From Prosthecodimorpha hirschii (GTDB lineage Bacteria; Pseudomonadota; Alphaproteobacteria; Rhizobiales; Ancalomicrobiaceae): a stretch of 64,000 nt of DNA. The notes below the pieces were generated by a model. That model searched no databases, was not told the origin of the DNA, and saw nothing but the letters and a program-made list of their open reading frames with translations. Position 1 is the first letter of the stretch. The number at the start of each line of letters is the position of its first letter. The position numbers were made by a program, and so were the translations under genes. Shown here one piece after another: positions 1 through 10,531 of this stretch. Where the stretch lies: NCBI RefSeq assembly GCF_001305515.1, contig NZ_LJYW01000001.1:2636253-2700252 (forward strand), in the 5' to 3' direction.

Positions 1-1058
1 CGGATTGGCGAAGGGCTTGGTGAAGACCTCCTCCGGCACCGGAACTTTGGTCTTTGCCTCCTGCAGGATCTCCAGCTCTCGAAGCGCACGTCGAACTGAT
101 CGCCCTTGAAGGCCTCCAGTTCGACCGTGTCGTCGCGATAGTAGTCGTAGCGAATCTCATCGAAATTGTTCTGGCCGACATTGACCGGCAGGGTGTCGGC
201 CCAATAGTCCTTGACCCGCTCGTAGACGACGCGCTTGCCGGGATCGAAGGACTTGATCTTGTAGGCGCCGCTGCCGAGCGGCGGTTCCAGGGTGGTCTTG
301 CCGATGTCGCGCTTCTGGCCGTCGGGGCCGGTTCCCTCCCACCAGTGCTTCGGCAGCACCGTCAACTGACCGACAATCTGCGGCAGCTCGCGGTTGCCGG
401 TCTGGTCGAACCGGAAGGTGACCTCGCGCTCGCCGGTGACTTCGGCTTTGACCACGCTGCGATAATAGAAGGCCTGCTGGGGCGACAGGTCCTTCAGCTT
501 TTCCAGGCTCCAGACCACGTCTTCCGGCGTGATCGGCGTGCCGTCATGCCACTTCGCGCCGGCGCGCAGACGATAGGCCGCCCAGGCGAAATCGTCCGGA
601 TACTTCACCGCCTCGGCGATCTGGCCGTATTCGGTCGAGATCTCGTCATAGGCGGAGGCCATCAGGCTGTCGTAGAGGAGACCGATCCCGGCCGCGGCAC
701 TGCCCTTCGGCAGGATGGCGTTGAAGCTGTCGAAGGTGCCCTCCGCGCTCATGCGCAGCACCCCGCCGCGCGGCGCCTTCGGGTTGACATAGTCGAAATG
801 CTTGAAATCGGCCGGATATTTGACGCTGCCCATCAGCGACAGGCCGTGCCGCCATTGCGGCTCCTCGGCGCGCAGGCCGGGTGCCGAGGCCAGGCCGGTC
901 GCCAGAACGGCGCCGAAAACCATAACACGCAGGGCGGTCACCCTGGACCGCAGGGCGGTCACCCTGGCCCGCAGGGCGGCCACTGGGGACCGCGGGTGAC
1001 GGACCGAAGCGGCGGAAACGGGGGCGGCGAAACCTGCGGCGATCTTCGACTGGCGCAT
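1..1058 (-). pseudogene. YejA-like peptide ABC transporter substrate-binding protein, partial and apparently disrupted
   Basis: Family 5 (peptide/nickel type) periplasmic binding protein feeding an oligopeptide ABC importer. From the ATG at 1058 (GGAG about 14 nt upstream) the frame gives a signal peptide (VLATGLASAPGLRA), then typical family text such as KWHDGTPITPEDVVWSLE and LEAFKGDQFDVRFES. Near 76-82 the family match jumps frame: the next recognisable text, ELEILQEAKTKVP and EEVFTKPFANP, belongs roughly 100 or more residues further along in YejA proteins and lies in another frame. That fits an internal deletion with frameshift, or an assembly error. The gene runs off the left edge. An alternative start at 923 would drop the repeat-coded N-terminus. 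Family assignment is firm; the disruption is inferred from remembered family sequence. Confidence 0.6.
929..991. repeat. 21-bp tandem repeat, three copies
   Basis: Three 21-bp units at 929-949, 950-970 and 971-991. The first two are almost identical and the third has diverged. They lie in the reading frame of the binding-protein gene and encode a heptad of the RVTALRS type ahead of the hydrophobic signal segment. If translation starts at 923 instead of 1058 they are untranslated leader. Confidence 0.85.
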
Positions 1059-1243
1059 CGGCGACGGGCACTCCGTTCGGTCAGGGCAGGACCGCGGCGC
1101 CGGTGCGACACCGCGGGATGATGCGGGATATTAGTCGCCCCGGCACCGTTTCCACATGGGGTCACGACATTATGACGAATTTTCGCAGCCTGCCGGTATC
1201 GGCGGCAGCGCGAAACCCGGCGCTTCGAAGGGCGCAGATACGA

Positions 1244-1269
1244 AAAGGCCGGCGCGACGGCCGGCCTTT
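1244..1269 (-). terminator. intrinsic terminator of the cytochrome c gene
   Basis: On the minus strand a perfect 9-bp stem AAAGGCCGG / CCGGCCTTT with an 8-nt loop ends in a short T run. It sits about 30 nt after the cytochrome stop codon. Confidence 0.7.
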
Positions 1270-1301
1270 GACATCCATTCCGGGGCCCGGGGGCCGCCGG
1301 C

Positions 1302-1859
1302 TCAGGGCAGCGGCACCGGATTGTCCGACAGCGAGCGCAGATAGGCGATCACGGCGGCGCGCTCTTCCGGCTTGGGCAGGCCCTTGAAGCTCATCTTGGT
1401 GCCCTTCACGACGCCGGCCGGATTGGCCAGGAACTCGTCCAGATGGGCGAAGTCCCATTTCTGGCCCGCCGCGGCGCCTTCCTTGATGCCGGCCGAATAG
1501 GCGAAGCCCTCGGCATGGCCGAGCGGCCCGCCGACGACGCCCCAGAGATTCGGGCCGGTCCCGTTCTTGCCGCCCTTGTCGGGGTTGTGGCAGGAGCTGC
1601 ACTTGCCGAACACCTTCTTGCCGTCGTCCGCAGTCGCGGTCTTCAGCCGTTCGGCGATCGGCGTGGCGGCCACGGCCGCGCTTTCGGCCTGTCCGCCGCC
1701 GGCACTGCCGCCGGACGCCTCGGCGGTCGCCACTTCGAAGCCCGGCTTGGCCGGAGCCGGCGAGTGGAAAATGATTTCGGAGAGCACGCCGAGGCCCAGG
1801 GTGAACAGGCAGGTGCCCAGCACGGCGCCGGCGATCTTGTTAAACTCGAAGGAATCCAT
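1302..1859 (-). CDS. cycM: membrane-anchored class I c-type cytochrome (CycM-like)
   Basis: 185-aa electron carrier. Residues about 8-31 form an uncleaved hydrophobic anchor, followed by an Ala/Gly-rich linker and one cytochrome c domain. The heme site is CSSCH (Cys87, Cys90, His91), with a probable axial Met156 in GTKMSF. This is the architecture of rhizobial CycM/cytochrome c552, which passes electrons from the bc1 complex to aa3 oxidase in the periplasm. The ATG at 1859 is chosen over the longer frame because GGAG lies about 10 nt upstream and the anchor then starts the protein. It is divergent from kdsB, an arrangement I recall as conserved in Hyphomicrobiales. Confidence 0.93.
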   Translation of the reverse strand: MDSFEFNKIAGAVLGTCLFTLGLGVLSEIIFHSPAPAKPGFEVATAEASGGSAGGGQAESAAVAATPIAERLKTATADDGKKVFGKCSSCHNPDKGGKNGTGPNLWGVVGGPLGHAEGFAYSAGIKEGAAAGQKWDFAHLDEFLANPAGVVKGTKMSFKGLPKPEERAAVIAYLRSLSDNPVPLP

Positions 1860-2071
1860 CGGATCGAAGCTCCGGTCATCCGGTCGGGATCTTGAGGGTC
1901 GCCCTTGGGGAGGCGGGCGCGCACAGGCGGGCACCGCCGGGGCAGCCCGGGGTTCCAAGGCGGGCGGAAACTACAAGCTTTCCCGCAGGCCTGTCCATAC
2001 GTATAAAGCGGCCGCGGGTCCAGACCCAGCGACACTTCCGTCTAACCGTTCTGCGCCGAAAGCGACCCGTC

Positions 2072-2806
2072 ATGTCCGACCGCGCCGTCGTCCTGATCCC
2101 CTCCCGCATGACCGCCACGCGGCTGCCCGGCAAGCCGCTCGCCGACATTCTCGGCACGCCGATGATCGTGCATGTCTGGCGGCGCGGCGTCGAGGCCGGC
2201 ATCGGCCCGGTCGTGATCGCGTGCGACGACCAGCGCATCGCCGACGTGGTGATCGCGGCCGGCGGCGAGGCCGTGCTGACCGACCCCAACCATCCCTCCG
2301 GCTCCGACCGCATCTTCGAGGCGCTGAACCGCTACGATCCGGACGGGCGGTTCGACGTGGTGGTCAACGTGCAGGGCGACCTGCCGACCATCGAGGCCGC
2401 CGCCGTCAAGGCCGCCTTCGCGCCGCTCGACGATCCGGCGGTGGACATCGCCACCATCGCGGCGGAGATCACGGTCGAGGAGGAGAAGACCAATCCGAAC
2501 GTGGTCAAGGCCGTCGGCACGCCGATCGGGCCGGATCGCCTGCGCGCGCTCTACTTCACCCGCGCCACCGCTCCGACCGGCCCCGGGCCGCTCTATCACC
2601 ATATCGGCCTCTATGCCTATCGCCGCACGGCGCTCGAACGCTTCGTGACGCTGCCGCCCTCCCCGCTCGAGAAGCGCGAGAAGCTGGAGCAGTTGCGCGC
2701 GCTGGAGGCCGGCATGCGGATCGATGTCGGCATCGTCAACACCGTCCCGCTCGGCGTCGACACGCCCGAAGACCTGCACAAGGCCCGCGCGCTCCTGTCG
2801 CGCTGA
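2072..2806 (+). CDS. kdsB: 3-deoxy-manno-octulosonate cytidylyltransferase
   Basis: Activates Kdo with CTP to give CMP-Kdo for the lipid A inner core; cytoplasmic. The 244-aa length matches the family. N-terminal [18 protein letters not shown] is the nucleotide-binding signature; [12 protein letters not shown] carries the metal-binding Asp motif; [11 protein letters not shown] and the C-terminal GVDTPEDL are also typical. The ATG at 2072 is used because upstream in-frame sequence shows no family similarity. Likely co-transcribed with pheA, which starts 49 nt downstream. Confidence 0.96.
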   Translation: MSDRAVVLIPSRMTATRLPGKPLADILGTPMIVHVWRRGVEAGIGPVVIACDDQRIADVVIAAGGEAVLTDPNHPSGSDRIFEALNRYDPDGRFDVVVNVQGDLPTIEAAAVKAAFAPLDDPAVDIATIAAEITVEEEKTNPNVVKAVGTPIGPDRLRALYFTRATAPTGPGPLYHHIGLYAYRRTALERFVTLPPSPLEKREKLEQLRALEAGMRIDVGIVNTVPLGVDTPEDLHKARALLSR

Positions 2807-2855
2807 TCCTGCCGCTTTCCGCATCCCGCTTCGCAGCCTTCCGAAGGATACGCCG

Positions 2856-3743
2856 ATGACCGGCCGCAAGAAGATCGTTTTCCAGGGTGAGCCCGGCGCC
2901 AACTCGCACATCGCCTGCCGCGAGGTCTATCCCGACTACGAGGCGGTGCCGTGCCAGACCTTCGAGGACTGCTTCGCGGCGATCCAGTCTGGCTCGGCGG
3001 ACCTCGGCATGATTCCGGTCGAGAATTCGATCGCCGGCCGCGTCGCCGACATCCATCATCTGCTGCCGCAGTCGGCGCTGCACATCATCGGCGAGTATTT
3101 CCTGCCGATCCGCCATCAGCTGGTCGGCCTGAAGGGCGCCCGCCTCGACGCGATCGTCTCCGCCCAGAGCCACCCGCAGGCGCTCGGCCAATGCCGTCAG
3201 AGCCTGCGCCAGCTCGGGCTCGCCGCCGTCGTCGGCGCCGACACGGCCGGTTCGGCCCGCCAGATCGCCGATGCCGGCGACCCGACCCGCGCCGCCATCT
3301 CGTCGCGGCTCGCCGCCGAGATCTACGGCCTCGACATCCTCAAGGCGGATATCGAGGACGACCAGCACAACACGACCCGCTTCATCATCCTGTCGCCGGA
3401 AGATCTGCGCGCCGCGCCGGGCGTCGGGCCGATCATGACCACCTTCGTGTTCGAGGTGCGCAACGTGCCGGCAGCGCTCTACAAGGCGCTCGGCGGCTTC
3501 GCCACCAACGGCATCAACATGACCCGGCTGGAAAGCTACATGGTCGGCGGCACCTTCACGGCGACCCAGTTCCTGGCCGACGTGGAAGGCCATCCGGACG
3601 AGATCGACCTCGGCCGTGCGCTGGAGGAACTGTCCTTCTTCGCCTCCGCCCGCATCCTCGGCGTCTACCGGGCGAGCCCGTTCCGCGCCCGCGTCAAGGA
3701 TATCGAGAGCGCCCGCCTGCGTCCGGCCGTGCGCGGCATGTGA
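2856..3743 (+). CDS. pheA: prephenate dehydratase with ACT domain
   Basis: Converts prephenate to phenylpyruvate in phenylalanine synthesis; cytoplasmic, 295 aa. The N-terminal PDT domain shows FQGEPGANSHIACREVYP, MIPVENSIAGRV and the catalytic NTTRF motif (HNTTRFIILSPE). The ACT domain follows from about residue 200 (TTFVFEVRNVPAALYKALGGF and ESYMVGG, the phenylalanine-binding part). It is monofunctional, with no chorismate mutase domain, as usual in alphaproteobacteria. The start at 2856 follows an AAGGAT ribosome site. Confidence 0.95.
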   Translation: MTGRKKIVFQGEPGANSHIACREVYPDYEAVPCQTFEDCFAAIQSGSADLGMIPVENSIAGRVADIHHLLPQSALHIIGEYFLPIRHQLVGLKGARLDAIVSAQSHPQALGQCRQSLRQLGLAAVVGADTAGSARQIADAGDPTRAAISSRLAAEIYGLDILKADIEDDQHNTTRFIILSPEDLRAAPGVGPIMTTFVFEVRNVPAALYKALGGFATNGINMTRLESYMVGGTFTATQFLADVEGHPDEIDLGRALEELSFFASARILGVYRASPFRARVKDIESARLRPAVRGM

Positions 3744-3789
3744 CCGGCCCGAACCGCCGGCACGACGGCCCGGTCCGGAACGCCTTAAC

Positions 3790-3842
3790 TGAGGCGCCTA
3801 GATTGGGGCGCCTGGACCGGGATGTCTGGACCGGGCGCCTCA
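3790..3842. terminator. inverted repeat between convergent pheA and ThiF-family gene
   Basis: A perfect 9-bp inverted repeat, TGAGGCGCC at 3790-3798 and GGCGCCTCA at 3834-3842, frames a 35-nt loop that holds two copies of CTGGACCGGG. The right arm contains the stop codon of the minus-strand gene. No T run is visible, so a terminator role is only likely from its position. Confidence 0.4.
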
Positions 3843-4613
3843 GCGGCCGGTGCCGTTGAGCGGATTGTCCGGGTCCCAGCGGTAGCGCACCGTCTCGAAG
3901 CGCAGGGCGCGGGCATCGAACATCAGGAGCCGGCCGATCAGCGGCTCGCCGATGCCGGCGACGATCTTGATCGCCTCCAGGGCCTGCAGCGACCCCATCG
4001 TGCCGGTCAGGGCACCGAGGATACCGGCGACCGCGCAGGACGGCACCAGGCCCTCCGGCGGCGGTTCCGGGAACAGGCAGCGATAGGTCGGGTTCGGCCG
4101 CCCGTCGGGTCCGGCCCGATGCGGCATCAGCGTGGTGAGCGAGCCGTCATATTCGGAGACGGCGGCGGTCACCAGCGGCCGGCCGGCCCGGAAGCAGGTG
4201 TCGGAGACCAGGTAGCGGGTGGCGAAATTGTCGGAGCCGTCGACCACCACGTCATAGGCCGCGACCAGCGCCGGCGCATTGCCGGCATCGAGCCGGACCG
4301 CATGGGACTCGACCCGGACATGCGGGTTGATGCGCCCGATCGCCGCGGCGGCGCTCTCGACCTTCGGCCGCCCGACATCCGGCGTGGCGTGGATCACCTG
4401 GCGCTGCAGGTTGGAGAGCGAGACCGCGTCGTCGTCGACGATGCCGAGCGTGCCGACGCCTGCGGCCGCCAGATAGAGCAGCACCGGCGCGCCGAGCCCG
4501 CCGGCGCCGATCACCAGGATGCGCGCCGCCTTCAGCTTCTGCTGGCCCGGCCCGCCCAGTTCGCGCAGCACGATGTGGCGGGCATAGCGCTCCAGTTCAT
4601 CCGGGTCGAACAT
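3840..4613 (-). CDS. HesA/MoeB/ThiF family adenylyltransferase
   Basis: 257-aa E1-like enzyme predicted to adenylate the C-terminal Gly-Gly of a sulfur-carrier protein (MoaD or ThiS type). Visible are ELERYARHIVLRELGG, the nucleotide loop GAGGLGAPVLLYLAAAGVG, DDDAVSLSNLQRQ, and GALTGTMGSLQALEAIKI. No rhodanese domain is present. The two CXXC zinc pairs of E. coli MoeB are incomplete: the first reads TYRC and the C-terminal pair is absent. ATG at 4613 follows a strong GGGAGG. It lies downstream of aroA on the same strand (147-nt gap). Family certain; MoeB versus ThiF role cannot be settled here. Confidence 0.9.
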   Translation of the reverse strand: MFDPDELERYARHIVLRELGGPGQQKLKAARILVIGAGGLGAPVLLYLAAAGVGTLGIVDDDAVSLSNLQRQVIHATPDVGRPKVESAAAAIGRINPHVRVESHAVRLDAGNAPALVAAYDVVVDGSDNFATRYLVSDTCFRAGRPLVTAAVSEYDGSLTTLMPHRAGPDGRPNPTYRCLFPEPPPEGLVPSCAVAGILGALTGTMGSLQALEAIKIVAGIGEPLIGRLLMFDARALRFETVRYRWDPDNPLNGTGR

Positions 4614-4760
4614 GCGGCCTCCCTTCCCGATGGGGCCGGGCCGCCGCACCGTCGCCGGCGACGGCCCGCCTCCCCAGACTGTATCTCCCGAGGACGCTGC
4701 CGGTACGGCGCCGCCGACAGTCCGGCACGGTGCGGACGGGCAATGCCGGACGCCTGGCGT

Positions 4761-6802
<2,042 letters not shown>

Positions 6803-7287
6803 GGCGGCCCGGGCGGGGCGTCGGCTCCGCCCTGCCGACCGCGGCTGCCGGCCCGCCGGATTTGCCGGGTCGGCCATGACCCTGCCGGTCGCGCGGGCCG
6901 CTCCTGCGGGACCGCGGGCGGAGACGGACGACGGATCGCGCCCGGACGTGATGACGCGAGTTCGCGATGGCGCACGGTTCCGATGGCACGGTTCCGATGG
7001 CACGGTTCCGATGGCGCGGTCCCGGCGAGGCAGCCGGGAAGCCTGTGGAAAACTCCGGACACCGCAGGCGGTGCCCGACTGCAGCGGCCAAAACCGAGGC
7101 ATTCCGGGCCGTTCCGACGCTTCGAAGACCGGCGTCCGGGCCGGATCGGGTTCGAAATCGCCCTTCGCAACGACTTCCTTGCCGGAGAAATTCCGGCAAA
7201 GTGAAATAACCTCTTGATCGACGGCGAGCTTCGGCTTACACACCGCGCCGTCAGCCGGGCCCACCCAAGACCCGGTTCGAGAATGTG
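6803..7287. other. 485-bp intergenic region before tRNA-Ala
   Basis: No convincing gene. It holds a 14-bp tandem repeat (6973-7014), an 8-bp palindrome (TTGCCGGA at 7180-7187, TCCGGCAA at 7193-7200, 5-nt spacer), and a weak promoter candidate for the tRNA (TTGATC at 7214-7219, 17-nt spacer, TACACA at 7237-7242). Open frames here are repeat read-through. Confidence 0.6.
6973..7014. repeat. 14-bp tandem repeat, three exact copies
   Basis: CACGGTTCCGATGG occurs at 6973-6986, 6987-7000 and 7001-7014, with degenerate partial units on both sides. No coding context. Confidence 0.9.
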
Positions 7288-7362
<75 letters not shown>

Positions 7363-7389
7363 ATTCTCAAGACAATCGACCGCTTGCAC

Positions 7390-7415
7390 AAGCCGCCCAT
7401 GGGGCGGCTTTCGTG
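7390..7415 (+). terminator. intrinsic terminator after tRNA-Ala
   Basis: Perfect 9-bp stem AAGCCGCCC / GGGCGGCTT with a 3-nt loop, followed by a T-rich run (TCGTGTTTTC), 28 nt after the tRNA. Confidence 0.85.
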
Positions 7416-7517
7416 TTTTCGGCGGCCGGGAAGGAATTCGAAGCGGCGGCCGAAACCGATCGGTGACGATGGAAGCCGAGGCTCGGGCCGAGCGCCGCCT
7501 TCGGCAGCGCCATCGGG

Positions 7518-7617
7518 GCGCCTCCCAAGCCCGCGTGGCACCGCCCACGCCCGGAAGGCCCCGCCCAAGCCCTCCGGGCACCGCCCACGCCGGCAGAGCG
7601 CCGTCCAAGCCAGCGGG
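7518..7617. repeat. degenerate 20-bp tandem repeat, five copies
   Basis: Five head-to-tail 20-bp units starting at 7518, 7538, 7558, 7578 and 7598, each close to GCNCCGCCCANGCCNNNNGG. Units alternate between AAGCC and ACGCC in the middle, so a 40-bp higher-order period is visible. Confidence 0.75.
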
Positions 7618-8162
7618 GCGCGATCGACAGGGCCGAGCGGCCCGGACTCGGTGCAGACCGGCATGGCAGCTCTCCGACGGCCGTTGCGGGTTCGAGGCTG
7701 CCATCGAAATTCTCGAACGCTTCGAGGTCCCGGTGATCTTCGCCGCGCCTGTCGCGAATCGCGGCTGACCGGACAGCACATCCCGAGCCGGGCGTCCTGG
7801 TCGCCAAGCCGTTCCGGGACGACGCGGCGCGGGCCGCAATCCGCCACCCCTTGGTCTTCGGCGATATCGGCACGCGGCGGGCTGGCCGGCCCGAGCGGCC
7901 GTTCCGGCGACGTCGCCTCCGGCGCCGCGGGATGCCGCCCGGCGACGGCCGTCCGGAACGGCATCGATCCCGACGGTGAAAACGCCGTCGGGGCCGGCTT
8001 GTCCAGTTCACGGTGATCGAGAGCAAGATCTCAAGCTTGTCCTTTCAATTGCCCATCAATCATTCGCGTCTCGGCATTCTGTGTACGGGGAACCTGTTCG
8101 GTCGGTGTCGCGTTGGGATGTCAGCGCTCTCGCAAAAACATCGCTCGCAGACAGGATGATGC

Positions 8163-8369
8163 ATGACATCAGCAAGCAAACGTCGCTCGGGAAGTCCTGA
8201 AAGCGGGTTGGAGCGAAAGCCCCAATCGGCGAACAGTCCCGGCTACCAGACGCCACCCATCGCCGGGCAGCCCGGCGCTCCCGACGAACGCCGCGAAGAC
8301 CCCATGCCGGACCGCCCGGAGGCCGAAAAGCCGTATCCGCGCGATGCGCAAGGCCCCAAGGGCGTCTGA
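8163..8369 (+). CDS. hypothetical 68-aa hydrophilic protein
   Basis: Short Pro- and charge-rich frame (ends DRPEAEKPYPRDAQ then GPKGV) with no domain and no convincing ribosome site. It ends 176 nt before the small membrane protein gene on the same strand. Codon choice is mixed. It could equally be a chance frame. Confidence 0.3.
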   Translation: MTSASKRRSGSPESGLERKPQSANSPGYQTPPIAGQPGAPDERREDPMPDRPEAEKPYPRDAQGPKGV

Positions 8370-8545
8370 GTCCCTCGTCCATCGCGGCATCCCGCCGTGC
8401 CGGGCCGGTCGCCGATGACGGCCTTCGGTCCGCCCGACCGGTCTCATCCGGACGGCTTTCGCCGGAGGCCCCGCGAGGCACGCACGGTCCGTTCGCCGCG
8501 ATCGCGATCCCGCGACCTTTTCCGCCCACAACCCAGGAGGCAGCC

Positions 8546-8830
8546 ATGACACCGCTCCCCGATCCCCGTTCGGTCCCACATCCCGTCCCGGAGCCCATCT
8601 ACAGCCCGGAGTCATCGGCGCCGGCCGCGATGCGCGCCCCTGCTCCCACGCCCGAGTCCGACGAGAATTCGATATCCGGGCAGCACCTGGAGTCGACCGG
8701 AGCCAAACTGGCACGTGTTTCCGAGCCACGGGAACGGCAGGCCGTCGACGTGCGGCCGATGTACTATGTGCTGGGTGCCGGCATGGCCGGGACCGTCTTC
8801 GGCATGATCGTCAGCTACGTCCTGCTGTAG
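8546..8830 (+). CDS. hypothetical 94-aa single-pass membrane protein
   Basis: Unrecognised. The N-terminal ~70 residues are Pro/Ser-rich and polar. Residues about 75-94 form one hydrophobic helix with small residues (VLGAGMAGTVFGMIVSYVLL) that ends the protein, so it would be tail-anchored with the bulk in the cytoplasm. A near-consensus AGGAGG lies 7 nt before the ATG, the best reason to believe the gene. No partner gene is obvious. Confidence 0.65.
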   Translation: MTPLPDPRSVPHPVPEPIYSPESSAPAAMRAPAPTPESDENSISGQHLESTGAKLARVSEPRERQAVDVRPMYYVLGAGMAGTVFGMIVSYVLL

Positions 8831-9097
8831 GGACGGCATGGCTTGGCCGACCCCACGGCTCGGCCATCGCCACCCGCCGCGGCGGCAACGGCGATCGCCC
8901 GCGGCGATGGCGGGGCCTGTGCCGGACGTTCGATATCGGGTGGGGCGACAGCGAGCGGGGCGATGGCGCGCGGCAGCGGGTTCGGCCGCCGGCTCGTGGT
9001 TCGATCGAAGCGGATGGAACCATCCGACCCGTGCTTCTGAGCCAATCACGCTTCGATTGCGTGGTCCATTCGATCCGACATGGGCGGGACGCGGATG

Positions 9098-10531
9098 TCA
9101 GAGCCCGACCACGAGGTCGTCGAACAGGGTCGGCTGGCCCATCTGACCGCCCTTGAGCATGATCTCCAGACCGTCCATGGCGGCCCGGTCGGCATGGGTG
9201 CGGCAGAGGGCGGCGCCGGGTCCGAGCGTGGCGATATGCGAGAGGCCCCAGAGCCCGAGCGCCTGGATGGCGAGGCTCGACGTGTCGCCGCCAGCGATGC
9301 AGGTGCGGGCGGGCCGAATGCGGCTCAGGACCGCCGCTGCGAGGCGCGCGGTGGCCTCGGCGACCTGAAGCGTCCCGAACCGGGGCTGCGGGTCGGCACC
9401 CGCCTTGGCAGCCCCCGCGCCGGCTCCGGCCGCTCCCGCGCCCGCCTCGACGGCTTCGGCGCCGGGCAGACCGGTTGCGGCGAGCATGGGACGGCCGGCG
9501 GCGAGGCCTTCCGCGATGCGGACGGCCTGTGCGTCGCGATAGGCGTCCTCGGCGATGAGCCGGGCCACATCCAGCGCGACGGTCTCGTAGCGCGTCGCCT
9601 GCGCCATCTGCGCCCGGGTGACCGGCGACAGGCTGCCGACCAGCACGAAGACAGGTCCCGCGGCCGCAGATGGGCCGGGCATGGATGGGCCGGGCATGGG
9701 CCGGCTGGGCATGGATGGGCCGGACATCGGCACCGCGGGGGTTCCGGCCCGCGTTGCCGGCCAGGCGGCGGCGAGCGCGCGGGCGACGCTGCTGGCGCCG
9801 ACGGCGACCAGCGGCGCCCGTTCGGCCCAGGTCCACAGCCATTCGCCGATGATGGCGAGATCCTGCTCGCGCGAAACGTCGAACAGCAGGCCCGGATGCG
9901 TCGCCGCAAGCGCCGCGACCCTGGCGGTCGCCTCGGCGGGCGGCAGCGCGTAGGTCGGGTAGTCGACCAGACCGAGATCTCCCAGACCCTGGCGGGCGAG
10001 ATGCAGGCGCAGGTCGGCTTCGTCCATCGGCGTGACCGGATGCCGGCTCATGGTCGGGTGCCGGTCGATCCGGTAGGCCTCGCCGCCCGCCCCGGCGGTC
10101 GCGAAAAGCTGGCCGAACAGGCAGTAGCGGCCGAGATTCGGCTGTCCGCCGACGATCGGCAGGGTCGGATGCGGAAAATGCGGGCGTAGCGCCGCCACCG
10201 CGGCGCCGATGCTGCCGACCTGCGGCGCGCTGTCGAAGGTCGAGCAGCATTTGTAATGCAGCAGGTCGACGCCGAGACCGGCGAAGAAGCGGCCGGCGGG
10301 GTCGAGTTCGCGCGCCATCGCGGCCGGATCGAGCGACCGGGTCGCGCCGGCCAGACCGACCGCGTCGAGCGGGCCGAGCGCGGCGAGCCGTGCGGCCTCG
10401 GGGATGCGGGTCAGCAGGACGGCCCGGAAGCCGCGTTCGGCCCAGGTCGCCAGCGTGTCGCTGGCGCCGGTGAAATCGTCGCCGTACCAGCCGACGCGCG
10501 GGGCCTTCGTCGCCCACCGCCCCGCCATCAT
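9098..10531 (-). CDS. oiaK: DUF1537 four-carbon acid sugar kinase, probable 3-oxo-isoapionate kinase (OiaK-like)
   Basis: ATP-dependent sugar-acid kinase, 477 aa. The N-terminal domain has GWYGDDFTGASDTLATWAER (the DD-TGA signature) and the C-terminal nucleotide-binding domain has CIAGGDTSS, LGPGAALCR and LKGGQMG. ATG at 10531 overlaps the stop of the RuBisCO-like gene as ATGA, implying translational coupling. DUF1537 kinases paired with a RuBisCO-like protein are known from D-apionate catabolism, where OiaK phosphorylates 3-oxo-isoapionate for OiaX. The interdomain linker (about residues 268-288) is a Met/Pro/Gly/Ser stretch coded by a 15-bp tandem repeat, and another Ala/Gly run lies near residue 370. 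Substrate is inferred from the pairing. Confidence 0.8.
   Translation of the reverse strand: MMAGRWATKAPRVGWYGDDFTGASDTLATWAERGFRAVLLTRIPEAARLAALGPLDAVGLAGATRSLDPAAMARELDPAGRFFAGLGVDLLHYKCCSTFDSAPQVGSIGAAVAALRPHFPHPTLPIVGGQPNLGRYCLFGQLFATAGAGGEAYRIDRHPTMSRHPVTPMDEADLRLHLARQGLGDLGLVDYPTYALPPAEATARVAALAATHPGLLFDVSREQDLAIIGEWLWTWAERAPLVAVGASSVARALAAAWPATRAGTPAVPMSGPSMPSRPMPGPSMPGPSAAAGPVFVLVGSLSPVTRAQMAQATRYETVALDVARLIAEDAYRDAQAVRIAEGLAAGRPMLAATGLPGAEAVEAGAGAAGAGAGAAKAGADPQPRFGTLQVAEATARLAAAVLSRIRPARTCIAGGDTSSLAIQALGLWGLSHIATLGPGAALCRTHADRAAMDGLEIMLKGGQMGQPTLFDDLVVGL
9669..9728. repeat. 15-bp tandem repeat inside the kinase gene, four copies
   Basis: Units GATGGGCCGGGCATG (9669-9683, 9684-9698), GGCCGGCTGGGCATG (9699-9713) and GATGGGCCGGACATC (9714-9728). 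Being a multiple of three, copy changes keep the frame and alter only the linker length. Confidence 0.9.

Larger units (their letters stand above)
7416..8545. other. 1.1-kb gene-poor, repeat-rich region
   Basis: Apart from a weak 68-codon candidate (8163-8369) no credible gene is seen. The first part holds a degenerate 20-bp repeat array (7518-7617). Long open frames on both strands are compositional; the minus-strand frames across the tRNA are its antisense. The stretch 8000-8200 is noticeably less GC-rich than its surroundings. Confidence 0.55.

Noticed and set aside
7518-7617. Possible CRISPR array
   Set aside because: Units are contiguous 20-bp repeats without unique spacers, and there are no cas genes.
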